This document shows positions 8,285 through 19,501 of a stretch of DNA of 53,570 bases, piece after piece; positions within the stretch are counted from its first letter, which is position 1; the number at the start of each line of letters is the position of its first letter. A program made the translations under genes and the position numbers. The DNA is from Gemmataceae bacterium (GTDB lineage: Bacteria > Planctomycetota > Planctomycetia > Gemmatales > Gemmataceae): the NCBI GenBank assembly GCA_009691845.1, contig SIAJ01000032.1, positions 1 through 53,570 on the forward strand. The letters run 5' to 3'. The notes under the pieces are model-generated. The model saw nothing but the letters and a program-made list of their open reading frames with translations. It did not search any database and was not told the DNA's origin.

Positions 8285-9087
8285 GGCCGCATCCTTGCGA
8301 GCAACATCAGTGGGCCGTGGGCGTCGTGGGCAACCCAAAAGTATTTTGTACCGTCTTTGCAAGCGGGCGAAACGTCAAGCCCAAAGAGAATTGCTTTTTT
8401 TACGTGCTTTCCTGGCCCAGCAAACTGCCTGCCTTCTCCATGTTACGCAAATGGTCCGCGTAGAGCCAGATTGATGCCGTTTGGCAGGCCGAAGCGTAAG
8501 TGCATCGACTAACATCTATTCATTGTCGCACAGGTTGATGCACACTCCAACGAACCCACTTTGCGTTCTTTCTCTACCAGTCTGCTAGTGCCGACGAAAT
8601 GCTGAGTTCGCTGCCAGGGATACCTTTGAGCCGAGGAAAAAAGAAGCAGACGAAACCCTCGCGAACGCCCGACCTGACGGCTCGCAGTTCAATCCCCGCC
8701 CTCTCCAGTGAGCTTTTGTTACCAGGGTTGCGAAATCTTGGTCTGGCTGGTGTTGCCGACTTCCATGTCTTGTGACGCACATGCGGGGTTCTTGCGGAGC
8801 AGCAGCCTTGCGAGAGGAGATGACCATCTCATGTGGGATAACGACCCCAAGCTGACAATGAAGGGCTCATGCCCGCGACCCGGCAAAGATTGTTGCGGCG
8901 ATGCCGAGAATTGACATTCGTACACCGATTGGAGCCGTTTGTGCCGCTCTTGCACCAGTTTCGGTAGTTTTAGTGCCTGATGCTGCCCCTCCGGCCTTCA
9001 AGCTAGCGTGGGCGTGCCATCAGCAATATTGTCCAAAACGCCTGGAAAAACAGGGGTTATGCCGTGAAATTTCGGAAAAAATGTCGA
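8285..9087. other. About 800 bases without a recognisable gene
   Basis: No frame here gives a believable protein on either strand. The short open frames around 8574-8955 are rich in Arg, Ser and Cys and match nothing I know. The bases at 8687-8707 look like the T-arm and acceptor end of a tRNA, but no matching 5' half is present. This may be decayed sequence next to the tRNA-Lys gene. Confidence 0.4.
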
Positions 9088-9160
<73 letters not shown>

Positions 9161-9265
9161 TAGCTTCTCTATTGTTTATCGGTGCTCTCGCGCTCGATCA
9201 ATAGTGTACCCCCCATTTTTCAGGAAGGTTGAAGAGACGCCGGGTGAGTACTGTGGGTTCGCACC

Positions 9266-11293
9266 TTACTGCGGTACCATTTTGGTGAACGGGAATACAT
9301 ACGCCTGCACGATGGTCATGAGCCCTACGATGCAGGCCAGTAACACCGAATGCCAGATCACCGCCTTGAAGATGTCGGCTTCCTTGCCGATCTGATTCGT
9401 GCCGGCCGTTGCGACGCAGATGCTCTGAGCGTCGATCATTTTGCCCATCACGCCGCCGGTGCTGTTCGCAGTACAGATGAGCGTCTGGGCCTGGCTTTCG
9501 GTAAGATTCGCCATCGCTCCTGCTCCGTGATCGAAATATACCTGCGTGGCTGTAATCTTTTGCAGGCTGCCGAACAAGGCGTTGCTTCCCGCATCGGTCC
9601 CGGTGAGGAAGCAGCCAACCCAGCCGAGCATGGCCCCGAAGAACGGGTATAACACGCCGGTCTCCGCGAAGGCAATTCCGAGGGTCGCATCCATGCCAGC
9701 GTACTTTGTGACGTAGCTCAGCCCCAACATGCACGCGATGGTTGGGATCGGCACTTTCATCTGGATGACCGTTTTTCTGAGAACACGCATGGCCGCCTGC
9801 CAACGTACCCTCAGGACCGCTGCTGCCACGAACACGGACAGGAACACGGCCGTGCCTGGGGCCGTCAGCCAGGCGAGCCTGAAGACGGCCGCCTCTTTCT
9901 TCTCTTCATCGGTCGCGCCGAGCTTCTGCAATCGCTGAGCACGAACTACTTCCTTGTGCAATGTCGGGACAGGGATCTCGTAGTAAGAATCCGCGAAGCC
10001 GAGGTCGATTGGTTTCTGGTATTTGCCTTCTTGCTGTCGAACGATGCCTCCAGCCATCAGCAAAATTGACATGATTATCCAGGGAGACCAAGCCAGGGTC
10101 ACGCTGTAGAAGGTCAGCGGTTTTTCCTTCACCGCCGGGTTGCTGCCGCTGCCAAGCAGGGTGGCAACGACTTCCTGAGCTTCTCGAGCATGTGGATCGT
10201 CGGCCACTTTGGTGTCGCGAGGTCCAGTTGGCAGATCCTTCGTGAAATGCCACTCTTCCTTCGGCTTCCAGAAGCGCAGGAAGACCGCAAGCGTGACCAT
10301 GGAGAAGATGCCGCCGCCAATGTCGGTCATCGGCCAGAGGACAGGGAACCCTTCGCCCCATGAATGCATGGTTGCGAATGTGTACTGAAAGAGTGCGAAC
10401 GAGCCGCCGCCGACAACGAGAGCCGGCCAGACGGCAAGTGTTTGCCGCCAGGTACACATGATTTTCACCATGTAGAGCGGAATCAGACACGAGAGAAACG
10501 GAAGCTGATGTCCGCACATCACGCTGATTTTGTCGGGAGAGATGCCCGTCACGCTTGAGAGGGTCAAGATTGGCACGCCGAGCCCGCCATAGCACACCGG
10601 TGACGTGTTCGCGAGCAGGCAAATGACGGCCGCACGAATCGGCGGCACGCCAAGACCGACGAGCATGGCCCCGCAGATGGCCACCGGTGAACCCGCACCG
10701 GCTGCCCCTTCGAGGAAGGCACCGAAGCAGAAGCCGATCAGGATGGCCTGAACGCGAGCATCGCCGCTCAAGCCTGCGATCGAGCGACGGATGATGGTGA
10801 ACTGGCCGGTTTCGACCGTCAGATTGTAAAGCAGCATTGCGGCGAAGACGGTCCAGCCGATTGGTAGCAGCCCGAACACCGCCCCATGAACGAACGCCAT
10901 GCCGGCCATCTCGAAGGGCATGCCGTACACGTAACCTGCGAGCAGAATGGCCACGACCGCACCGGCCGCACCAGCACCGCTCGCTAACCAACGACGGCCG
11001 ACCAAGAGATAGAAGAGCACGAGCACCGGCATGGCCGCGACCACCGTCGAAGTGATTCGATGCATGAGTGGCGAAAATGTGGGCATACCCGACCCGCCGT
11101 CAACCATGGCTGCGATCGCCCAACCGAGAAACGGTGCCGCCCCGCCGGCGATTAGTCCCGGCCAGAGCGGGAGCACCTTTCGGCGCATGAGTGTGAACAC
11201 GATCAGTCCCAAGAGGACTGTGATGAGCGTGGCAAGGACCGTGATCGCCGTGGCGGGATTGAGGTCTTGGGTGTATGCGACTGCCCACGGCAT
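9266..11293 (-). CDS. lldP: L-lactate permease (LctP/LldP family)
   Basis: A 675-residue polytopic inner-membrane protein of the lactate permease family (TC 2.A.14), somewhat longer than the usual 530-600 residues. The family signature F-G-A-F-L-E-G-A-A-G-A-G-S-P-V-A-I appears near residue 195, and a second conserved stretch near 580 reads G-C-F-L-T-G-T-D-A-G-S-N-A-L-F-G. It probably takes up lactate or glycolate with protons. A long loop around residues 355-490 contains charged, Lys/Glu-rich sequence and accounts for the extra length. It stands alone; the next gene upstream is divergent, and no lactate dehydrogenase is nearby. Confidence 0.92.
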   Translation of the reverse strand: MPWAVAYTQDLNPATAITVLATLITVLLGLIVFTLMRRKVLPLWPGLIAGGAAPFLGWAIAAMVDGGSGMPTFSPLMHRITSTVVAAMPVLVLFYLLVGRRWLASGAGAAGAVVAILLAGYVYGMPFEMAGMAFVHGAVFGLLPIGWTVFAAMLLYNLTVETGQFTIIRRSIAGLSGDARVQAILIGFCFGAFLEGAAGAGSPVAICGAMLVGLGVPPIRAAVICLLANTSPVCYGGLGVPILTLSSVTGISPDKISVMCGHQLPFLSCLIPLYMVKIMCTWRQTLAVWPALVVGGGSFALFQYTFATMHSWGEGFPVLWPMTDIGGGIFSMVTLAVFLRFWKPKEEWHFTKDLPTGPRDTKVADDPHAREAQEVVATLLGSGSNPAVKEKPLTFYSVTLAWSPWIIMSILLMAGGIVRQQEGKYQKPIDLGFADSYYEIPVPTLHKEVVRAQRLQKLGATDEEKKEAAVFRLAWLTAPGTAVFLSVFVAAAVLRVRWQAAMRVLRKTVIQMKVPIPTIACMLGLSYVTKYAGMDATLGIAFAETGVLYPFFGAMLGWVGCFLTGTDAGSNALFGSLQKITATQVYFDHGAGAMANLTESQAQTLICTANSTGGVMGKMIDAQSICVATAGTNQIGKEADIFKAVIWHSVLLACIVGLMTIVQAYVFPFTKMVPQ

Positions 11294-11428
11294 AGGAGAG
11301 GTTCCGAGGAAGGTGGGTCTGAAATGGAGATACTAACAGGCTGTTACGGCGAAACAAGGGGCGAAACACTCGTATTGCCTAAAGAGCATCATTTGGGTAT
11401 CAGGCCATCGATTGAATCAGTGCGCAAG

Positions 11429-11518
11429 TAGCCCTCTCGCTCCGCGAGAGGAAGGCGAAACAAACGCCGCAAAAATGGCTTCTCGATCGAGCATTCCTCT
11501 CGCAGAGCGAGAGGGCTA
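11429..11518. repeat. MITE-like palindromic repeat, family B (copy 1)
   Basis: TAGCCCTCTCGC opens the left arm (11429-11451) and the right arm (11496-11518) is its mirror with 22 of 23 bases matching. Each arm is itself a small hairpin (CTCTCGC, loop TCC, GCGAGAG). It sits between the lactate permease gene and the divergent small exported-protein gene, close to that gene's start. The same arms occur at 26081-26186. Confidence 0.85.
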
Positions 11519-11532
11519 TTCTGGAGAAAGTG

Positions 11533-11955
11533 ATGTCGTACCGTTGGATCATCTTCACGATGGCAGCCACCATGTTGGGCGGTGCCGCATGGTATTTCGG
11601 ACGCCCGGAAATGCCGAAAGAGTTGACGCCCGAGACGCCCAAGACCAGCGTCAGGAACGTACTGCCCGAAACCCCGAAGGAACTTCCGCCGACGGTGATC
11701 GAAGTGATCGACCTCGCGAGTGCTTACGAACCAGTACGCGAGCCGCAATTGCCAATCGGCATCGACCCAGCGAGTTTTCTTGAGGATTCAAAGGCTCCTG
11801 CACGGATTCCGTATGCGGTGGATGAGGAGAACAGCCCCCAGGTAGCCGGTACCGCTTTGCTCTTCCCTTTGCAAGAACGAATTCTAGTGCTGCCGAGATT
11901 GGTGACCGATGGCAATTCCGTTCGGCTGGATGTGATGCCGCGAGAAGTGAAGTAA
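11533..11955 (+). CDS. Small membrane-anchored or exported protein, unknown function
   Basis: A 140-residue protein with one hydrophobic N-terminal segment (about residues 5-18), then a Pro/Glu-rich spacer (about 25-60: P-E-M-P-K-E-L-T-P-E-T-P-K) and a small C-terminal domain with short beta-like strands. It most likely sits in the periplasm on a single anchor. The ATG at 11533 has GGAGAA about nine bases upstream; a GTG one codon earlier is possible. Transcription would start inside or beside the family B repeat. I do not recognise the family. Confidence 0.6.
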   Translation: MSYRWIIFTMAATMLGGAAWYFGRPEMPKELTPETPKTSVRNVLPETPKELPPTVIEVIDLASAYEPVREPQLPIGIDPASFLEDSKAPARIPYAVDEENSPQVAGTALLFPLQERILVLPRLVTDGNSVRLDVMPREVK

Positions 11956-11973
11956 AACGTCGCGGGCTTCATC

Positions 11974-11991
11974 GGGCGGCTCACGCCGCCC
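11974..11991. terminator. Hairpin between convergent genes
   Basis: GGGCGGC and GCCGCCC form a perfect 7-bp stem around the loop TCAC. It lies between the end of the small exported-protein gene and the end of atpC, which converge here, so it may end both transcripts. There is no T-run. Confidence 0.5.
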
Positions 11992-12003
11992 TGCTTGCCT
12001 TGC

Positions 12004-12267
12004 CTATGAATTGACGCGGGTTGTCAGTACCGTGACCACATCGCCGCGCACCTGGGCGAAGCCCCCTTCGATCAGCCATTTCTTCGTATCCGCACCAAGT
12101 TTCAGGCGCAACTCACCTTTGCCAAGCTTGCCGACGAGCGCCGAATGCCCAGGTTGAACACCCAGTTCGCCGTCGATCATTGGTAAGATCACCATGTCCG
12201 CCGACTCGTCGAGAATAGCCTTCTCGGGAGTGACGACGACGCACTGGAGTTTCTTGTCGGTGGCCAT
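12004..12267 (-). CDS. atpC: ATP synthase F1 subunit epsilon, short form
   Basis: An 87-residue epsilon subunit. It has the N-terminal beta-sandwich (C-V-V-V-T-P-E-K-A-I-L, P-G-H-S-A-L-V-G near residue 45, and G-G-F-A-Q-V near the end), which binds gamma and the c-ring. It stops where the two-helix C-terminal domain begins. Typical epsilon subunits have 130-140 residues, and the missing domain is the one that inhibits ATP hydrolysis. A frame open to 12339 runs through the TGATGAG repeat; the ATG at 12267 begins the conserved protein. It is the last gene of the operon, 78 bases after atpD. Confidence 0.9.
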   Translation of the reverse strand: MATDKKLQCVVVTPEKAILDESADMVILPMIDGELGVQPGHSALVGKLGKGELRLKLGADTKKWLIEGGFAQVRGDVVTVLTTRVNS

Positions 12268-12278
12268 TTCAAACCATG

Positions 12279-12339
12279 GATGAGTGATGAATGACGAGTG
12301 ATGAGTGATGAGTGGAAGAAGATATTCATCACTCATCAT
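12279..12339. repeat. TGATGAGTGA repeat and hairpin between atpD and atpC
   Basis: Four imperfect copies of GAGTGATGA stand in tandem on one side and a mirrored TCATCACTCATCAT (12326-12339) on the other, around a short AT-rich loop. The structure fills the gap between atpD and atpC and would fold in the mRNA. Confidence 0.7.
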
Positions 12340-12345
12340 TTATCG

Positions 12346-14306
<1,961 letters not shown>

Positions 14307-14310
<4 letters not shown>

Positions 14311-15182
14311 TTGAGCGCCTCTGCCCCGGCGATGAGTTCCGAAATCTCCTTGGTAATCTTGGCCTGTCGGGCTCGGTTGTACTGCCTCGTGATTGTGGTA
14401 ATCAGGTCGGCCGCGTTCTCGGTGGCTGCCTTCATGGCAACCCGACGAGCAATTTGCTCGCTGACGGCGGCATCCAAGAAGCACTTGAACAATCGTTGCT
14501 TGAACGCAACGGGAACAATCGCGTCCAGGATCTCCGATGCACTCGGGATGAACTCGTAATCCACTGCCACGGCCCTGGTCGTCGCTTTCTTCTCGCCGAC
14601 TGAACCCAGTGGCAGAAGCGTCTCGAGCACTGGTGCCTGACGGGACGCGTTCTGGAACTTCATGTACGCGACTTGCACCTCGTCGACCTGCCCCGAGACG
14701 AACATCTGGATGTACTTATCGGCAATCGGTTCGACCTGATCGTAGGCGGGCTTATCCTCAAACTGCACGTACTCGGCCAACCGCGGAATGCGTTGATACT
14801 TCAGAAAACCCATCGGCTTCTTGCCGGCCGCTTCTGCATCGAAGGGGACGCCAGCCGCATTCAACTCGCGGAAGCGTTCCTGCGCTTTCCGCAACACTCC
14901 ACCGTTGTAGCCGCCGCACAGACCACGATTGGAACCGATGACCAGAATCAACGTACGCTTCACGACCGGGCGAACGGCAAGCAACGGATGCGACGCCTCG
15001 CCTCCAGCACTGGTCAGGTCGGACGCAATCTCGCCAATCTTGCGTGTATACGCCTCGGCCGCGGCCGCTCGGTCCAAGGCCTTCTTGAACCGCGCGGTGG
15101 CGATGAGTTCCATCGTCCGCGTGATCTTGCGGATGTTGCGAACCGCCTTGCGGCGGTTAACGAGCTGGCGAAGATTGGCCAT
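14307..15182 (-). CDS. atpG: ATP synthase F1 subunit gamma
   Basis: A 291-residue rotor shaft subunit. Both conserved coiled-coil ends are present: the N-terminal R-R-K-A-V-R-N-I-R-K-I-T-R-T-M-E-L-I-A helix and the C-terminal A-M-K-A-A-T-E-N-A-A-D-L-I stretch with R-Q-Y-N-R-A-R-Q-A-K-I-T-K-E-I. S-N-R-G-L-C-G-G-Y-N is near residue 85. The stop overlaps the start of the broken DUF1569 gene by four bases (ATGA), which shows that the latter was once part of the operon and not a random scrap. The atpA gene lies 30 bases upstream. Confidence 0.97.
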
Positions 15183-15212
15183 CGAGAATGAATCCTCAGT
15201 CGGTCGTCCTGA

Positions 15213-16931
15213 TTAAGCCTTAAACTGCGGCCTGAAGGCCTGGATTGCCGCATCGAGCTTCTTGGCCACTTCGTCGGTGATCTCTTTCTTGCTGGCGAGC
15301 AGTGCTCGCACTTCCGGCATCTGATCGACCATGAAGCGGAGGAACTGTTCTTCCCACGCACGCACTTTCTTGGCTGGCACATCGTCCAGGCCGCCGGTGT
15401 TGCCGGCATAGATGATCATGATCTGGTCGATGACGTTCAGCGGCTTGAACTGGGCCTGCTTGAGAATCTCGACCATGCGATAGCCGCGGTCGAGTTGCTT
15501 CTGGGTGGCCGGGTCGAGTTCCGTGCCGAGCTGGGCAAACGCTTCGAGTTCGCGGAACTGGGCCAAGGTCAGCTTCAATCCACCTGCCACTCGCTTGTCC
15601 TTCATGGCCTTGATCTGGGCGTTGCCACCCACGCGGCTGACCGAGATGCCTACGTCGACAGCGGGACGAACGCCGGCGTAGAACAGCGAAGGCTGCAGAT
15701 AAATTTGGCCGTCCGTGATCGAGATCACGTTCGTCGGGATATACGCGGAGACTTCGCCTTCCAGCGTCTCGATGATCGGCAGAGCCGTCAGCGATCCGCC
15801 GGACGTAACGACTCGTCCGAGCTTGTGGCCCGGGAACTTTGGCAGGTCGCTATGCTCGGCGTATGCCTTGCCCGCAATTTCGGAAGGCCCAACGTACACA
15901 CGGCCCGCTTCCCCTGGATTTCGCTTACGGGTCGGATCGACGACACTATTCACGGCCCAGTCGTCGACGATCTTCGAACTATCCGCGTCGGTCGGCACGA
16001 TCACCCAGCGATCTGCTAGTTTCGCGGAACGTTCGAGCAGTCGGCTATGGCAATAGAACACGTCGCCGGGATAGGCCTCGCGGCCCGGAGGACGACGCAC
16101 CAGCAACGACAACTGACGATATGCGGCAGCCTGTTTGGACAAGTCGTCGTACACGACGAGCGTGTCCTTGCCCTTGAGCATGAAGTACTCGGCCATCGCC
16201 GTGCCCGCATAGGGGGCGTAGTACTGAATCGGGGCCGGGTCGGCTGATGATGAGGCAACAACAATCGTGTAGTCCATCGCCCCGGATTTGCGAAGATCTT
16301 CGACGACCTGCGAAACCTTCGCCTGCATCTGTCCGCAAGCGACGTAGACGCAGATCACGTTTTCGGACTTCTGATTGACGATCGTATCGAGGGCGATGGC
16401 CGTTTTGCCGGTCTTGCGGTCGCCGATGATGAGTTCGCGCTGGCCACGGCCGATCGGCGTCATGGCGTCGATGGCCTTGATGCCCGTCTGCAACGGCTGT
16501 TTCACCGGCTGACGCTCGGCCACGCCCGCGGCGAGAAACTCCATCGGCCGCGTTTCGGATGTGAGGATCGGGCCTTTGCCGTCGAGGGGATTGCCAAGTG
16601 GATCAACCACTCGGCCGATCATCGCCTCGCCGACGGGCACACGGAGCAATTCGCCCGTGGAACGTACTTCGTCCCCCTCCTGAATCTTCAGGTAGTCGCC
16701 CAGAATGATGACGGCGACCGAGGACTCTTCCAGGTTGAACGCGAGGCCGCGAATGCTGGTCGAGGTGAACTCGACCATTTCACCGGCCATGACGCCAGAC
16801 AGGCCATAGACGCGAGCGATACCGTCGCCCACTTCTAGAACCCGACCGACTTCACGAACGTCCTGGCCTGCGCCAAGTCGACCAATCTCACCCGCGAGAA
16901 CTGAAACGATCTCGTCCGGCTTGAATTTCAT
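15213..16931 (-). CDS. atpA: ATP synthase F1 subunit alpha
   Basis: A 572-residue non-catalytic nucleotide-binding subunit of F1, longer than the usual 500-515. Walker A reads [11 protein letters not shown] near residue 175, and V-Y-D-D-L-S-K-Q-A is Walker B. The extra residues are mainly an insertion after the [13 protein letters not shown] region ([12 protein letters not shown] to S-D-L-P-K). The frame is open to 16994, but the conserved start is M-K-F-K-P-D-E-I at 16931. That places the first 44 bases inside the atpH coding end, an unusually long overlap for this operon. Confidence 0.96.
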   Translation of the reverse strand: MKFKPDEIVSVLAGEIGRLGAGQDVREVGRVLEVGDGIARVYGLSGVMAGEMVEFTSTSIRGLAFNLEESSVAVIILGDYLKIQEGDEVRSTGELLRVPVGEAMIGRVVDPLGNPLDGKGPILTSETRPMEFLAAGVAERQPVKQPLQTGIKAIDAMTPIGRGQRELIIGDRKTGKTAIALDTIVNQKSENVICVYVACGQMQAKVSQVVEDLRKSGAMDYTIVVASSSADPAPIQYYAPYAGTAMAEYFMLKGKDTLVVYDDLSKQAAAYRQLSLLVRRPPGREAYPGDVFYCHSRLLERSAKLADRWVIVPTDADSSKIVDDWAVNSVVDPTRKRNPGEAGRVYVGPSEIAGKAYAEHSDLPKFPGHKLGRVVTSGGSLTALPIIETLEGEVSAYIPTNVISITDGQIYLQPSLFYAGVRPAVDVGISVSRVGGNAQIKAMKDKRVAGGLKLTLAQFRELEAFAQLGTELDPATQKQLDRGYRMVEILKQAQFKPLNVIDQIMIIYAGNTGGLDDVPAKKVRAWEEQFLRFMVDQMPEVRALLASKKEITDEVAKKLDAAIQAFRPQFKA

Positions 16932-17523
16932 AGCTGCTCCTAGCCAGCAGTTGATTTCGGATAGCTTCGATCCTCGTGCGGACCGAACTGTCAAATACCT
17001 TGTCGCCTACCTGGACGATCATGCCGCCCAGCAAACTCGCATCGACCTTCGCCGCGAGCATGACTTCCAGACCAGTCGATTGGCCGATCGACTGTCGCAA
17101 TTTCTCGGACTGCGATTCCGTGAGTGGGACCGCAGACCGAACACGGACCCGCAATCGCTTGGCCCGTTCATCGAGCAGGTTGCTGTACGCGAATGCCACG
17201 TTGCGAACGAGCACCAGTCGATCCTTGGAGTTCAGGACGACCAGGAAATTGAAGAGCAGTTCGCTCACCTTTCCCTGAAAGGCCCGTTCCAAAATTGGCG
17301 TCTTGGCCGACCGCTTGAGGACGGGCGACGCAAGCCCTCGTTCAATCTCCGGTGAAGTCGAGAACACCTGCGTAACAATGCCTTGCAATTCCTGATCGAC
17401 TTCCTTCGCCAGTCCACGTTGCTCCGCGACATTCATCAGCGCCTCGGCATAAACGCGCGCGATTCGTTGCTTGGCGGATCCTTCCTCGCCAGCGCGGTTC
17501 TCAGACTCGAAGACTTCGGCCAT
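16888..17523 (-). CDS. atpH: ATP synthase F1 subunit delta
   Basis: A 211-residue OSCP/delta protein that links the F1 head to the peripheral b stalk. The N-terminal helical domain contains A-R-V-Y-A-E-A-L, and the C-terminal part [20 protein letters not shown] is the usual delta signature. The end overlaps the atpA start by 44 bases, leaving a C-terminal tail (E-I-Q-A-G-R-D-R-F) after the signature. The atpF gene ends 18 bases upstream. Confidence 0.95.
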   Translation of the reverse strand: MAEVFESENRAGEEGSAKQRIARVYAEALMNVAEQRGLAKEVDQELQGIVTQVFSTSPEIERGLASPVLKRSAKTPILERAFQGKVSELLFNFLVVLNSKDRLVLVRNVAFAYSNLLDERAKRLRVRVRSAVPLTESQSEKLRQSIGQSTGLEVMLAAKVDASLLGGMIVQVGDKVFDSSVRTRIEAIRNQLLARSSYEIQAGRDRFSSRG

Positions 17524-17541
17524 GTCGGTATTCCAGGTTCG

Positions 17542-18183
17542 TTAGGCCTTCATTCCCAAGTTCGCCTTCAGGTCTACAAGAGCTTCGTCCAACAAACGCG
17601 TGTGGTCGGCTGGAGTCAATTCACGCTTGATCGCCTTGGTCGACACCAACGCAGCCAGCATGACCGATTGCTGATAGATATCCTGCAATGCCTGATCGCG
17701 GGCTGTCTCGATCTCGCGACGGACTCGCTCACGCTCAGCCTGGGCATCGGCAGAGGCCTCCGCCCGCATTTGATCCTTCACGACCTGACCATCGCGGCGT
17801 GCCTCGTCCAGCATGGCCCGAATTTCTTCGTTCGTCTTGGCCAATCGAGCCTGAACTTCCGCCAGAGCTTTATTGGCTTCGACGCGTGCCGATTCCGCAT
17901 CGTCGTGTTGCTTGCGCAACGCGGCCTCACGCTTGTCGAGGCCCGACATCATCGGTCCCCAGGCAAATTTGCCCAGGATCAGCAAGAGCAGAAAGAACAC
18001 GATCAGCGTGAAGATGCCGAGGTCGTAGCGCTTCAAGCCAAACTTGTCGGCAATGTCGATCTTGCCGCCTTCTTTGTGTTCCGCGCCGGCGGAGTGCTCG
18101 TCGCCGGCTTTCGCGGCCATCGCCGGGCGACTCGTCAGCACGAGTGCCAGTACGACGATGGCGAACCAACTGATGGTGCGCAT
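17542..18183 (-). CDS. atpF: ATP synthase F0 subunit b with N-terminal signal peptide
   Basis: A 213-residue peripheral stalk subunit. It starts with a cleavable-looking signal peptide (S-W-F-A-I-V-V-L-A-L-V-L.., ending A-M-A-A), then a charged linker, a membrane helix (about residues 55-75, L-G-I-F-T-L-I-V-F-F-L-L-L-L-I-L-G) and a long Ala/Glu/Arg-rich coiled coil. Standard b subunits have only the membrane helix; the extra signal peptide also occurs on the c subunit here. The ATG at 18183 follows GGGGGAA; a frame open to 18207 adds eight residues. Confidence 0.93.
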   Translation of the reverse strand: MRTISWFAIVVLALVLTSRPAMAAKAGDEHSAGAEHKEGGKIDIADKFGLKRYDLGIFTLIVFFLLLLILGKFAWGPMMSGLDKREAALRKQHDDAESARVEANKALAEVQARLAKTNEEIRAMLDEARRDGQVVKDQMRAEASADAQAERERVRREIETARDQALQDIYQQSVMLAALVSTKAIKRELTPADHTRLLDEALVDLKANLGMKA

Positions 18184-18215
18184 GGGTTCCCCCAAGAGAG
18201 TGTCCAAGGGAAGCG

Positions 18216-18578
18216 TTAGCTGGCGATCAGCGCGAGCACCAGACAGAACACGACCACGATGAGGGCTGCACCTTCAACGAGTGCGGCCAACAGAATCATC
18301 GTGCCACGGATGGTGCCGGCCTGCTCGGGCTGGCGAGCGATACCGGACAGAGCCGCATGGCCAACGAGGCCGATGCCGATGCCGGCACCAACGATGGCCA
18401 AGCCCATGCCGATACCGGCACCGATGCCGGTGAACTTCGGCTTGCTGGCCTCAGCCACGTCCATCCGTTGTTTCTGGGCATCCTTAGAGAGAACGTCCTT
18501 GGACTCTTGTGCCGTGACGATGCTCGTCATCAACAGGATGGCCACGACCGCCAGGGCCACGCGGGAAAAAATCTTCAT
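18216..18578 (-). CDS. atpE: ATP synthase F0 subunit c with N-terminal signal peptide
   Basis: A 120-residue protein whose last 75 residues are the two-helix c subunit: G-I-G-A-G-I-G-M-G-L-A-I-V-G-A-G-I-G, the polar loop A-R-Q-P-E, and L-V-E-G-A-A-L-I with the ion-carrying Glu. The first 45 residues are a signal peptide (A-L-A-V-V-A-I-L-L-M-T, ending near V-T-A-Q) and a charged linker. The residues after the Glu (G-A-A) are those of proton-type rings and not the Ser/Thr pattern of sodium rings. It lies between atpB and atpF as usual. Confidence 0.95.
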   Translation of the reverse strand: MKIFSRVALAVVAILLMTSIVTAQESKDVLSKDAQKQRMDVAEASKPKFTGIGAGIGMGLAIVGAGIGIGLVGHAALSGIARQPEQAGTIRGTMILLAALVEGAALIVVVFCLVLALIAS

Positions 18579-18628
18579 GGTATCTCGTGCTCCAAGTTCG
18601 GGGTGGTCAATTCTTCGAGTTAGTTAGT

Positions 18629-19501
18629 TTAGTGTTCCGGATGCAGGGCCATGCCAATGAAAGTCGAAGTCAGGAAGACAAACACAAATGCCTGCAGGCA
18701 GGCGATAAACATTTCCAGTACGCTCAGCATCGCCACCGAGATCACGCTCGCTGGAGTGATTAACCAGTACCAGTGTTCGCCAGCCGAGCCATTCTCAATG
18801 GCCATGCCGATCATGGCGATGAACGAGAGCAGCACGAACAGGGTCGTATGCCCAGCAAGCATGTTCGCGAACAAACGCACGGCCAGTACGATCGCCCGGA
18901 CAAATGCCGTCATGATTTCCAATAGGAAGATGCCAACCTCAATAAACGGGGCCATGATCTTGAGCAGCGCCCCTTCACGATCAATCTTCACCCGGAAGGT
19001 CTTGATGTAATGGCCAAAACCGTGGGCCGACTTGATGCCGTTGTAATGGATCACGAAAAACACAACGACAGCCAAGACACCAGTGACCGCGAGGCTCGCG
19101 GTCGCCGAGCCAAGAAACGGAATCATGCCGAGCAAATTCATCACGAGAATGAAGATAAACAGCGTCCACAAAAACGGCATGAACCGCTTGTAATCGTGTT
19201 CGCCGAGGGTCGGGATCGCCACCTCGTCGCGGATGAACAACAGTATGGCTTCGACAGCGTGAGCCAGCCTGCCCTTGGGCACCTTTCCGCTGGCGATTCG
19301 ACGACAGGCCGGAACGAAGATGGCCAGGATGATTCCGAACGCGAGCAACTCCAAGATCATGAACTTGGAAACGAATCCGGGCAGATGAAACTCAACGCCC
19401 GCAGTCTCGAAGATGCCCCAGTGCCCGCCAAGACCAGAATCGGCCGCTTCCCTAAACGGGTCGGCAAGTTGATCCATCGGGCTTTTCGGTTCGGAAGCCA
19501 T
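18629..19501 (-). CDS. atpB: ATP synthase F0 subunit a
   Basis: A 290-residue multi-helix membrane protein. The essential arginine is in A-V-R-L-F-A-N-M-L-A-G-H in the fourth conserved helix, and the last helices read L-E-M-F-I-A-C-L-Q-A-F-V-F-V-F-L-T-S-T-F. The proton half-channels lie between this subunit and the c-ring. It starts on the base next to the stop codon of the atpI-like gene. Confidence 0.97.
   Translation of the reverse strand: MASEPKSPMDQLADPFREAADSGLGGHWGIFETAGVEFHLPGFVSKFMILELLAFGIILAIFVPACRRIASGKVPKGRLAHAVEAILLFIRDEVAIPTLGEHDYKRFMPFLWTLFIFILVMNLLGMIPFLGSATASLAVTGVLAVVVFFVIHYNGIKSAHGFGHYIKTFRVKIDREGALLKIMAPFIEVGIFLLEIMTAFVRAIVLAVRLFANMLAGHTTLFVLLSFIAMIGMAIENGSAGEHWYWLITPASVISVAMLSVLEMFIACLQAFVFVFLTSTFIGMALHPEH

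Noticed and set aside
8687..8707. Possible tRNA or tmRNA 3' end
   Set aside because: The T-arm does not pair properly and no 5' acceptor or anticodon arm is found at the right distance.
12279..12339. Tandem TGATGAG copies as a CRISPR array
   Set aside because: The units are under 12 bases with no spacers of constant length, and no cas genes are present.
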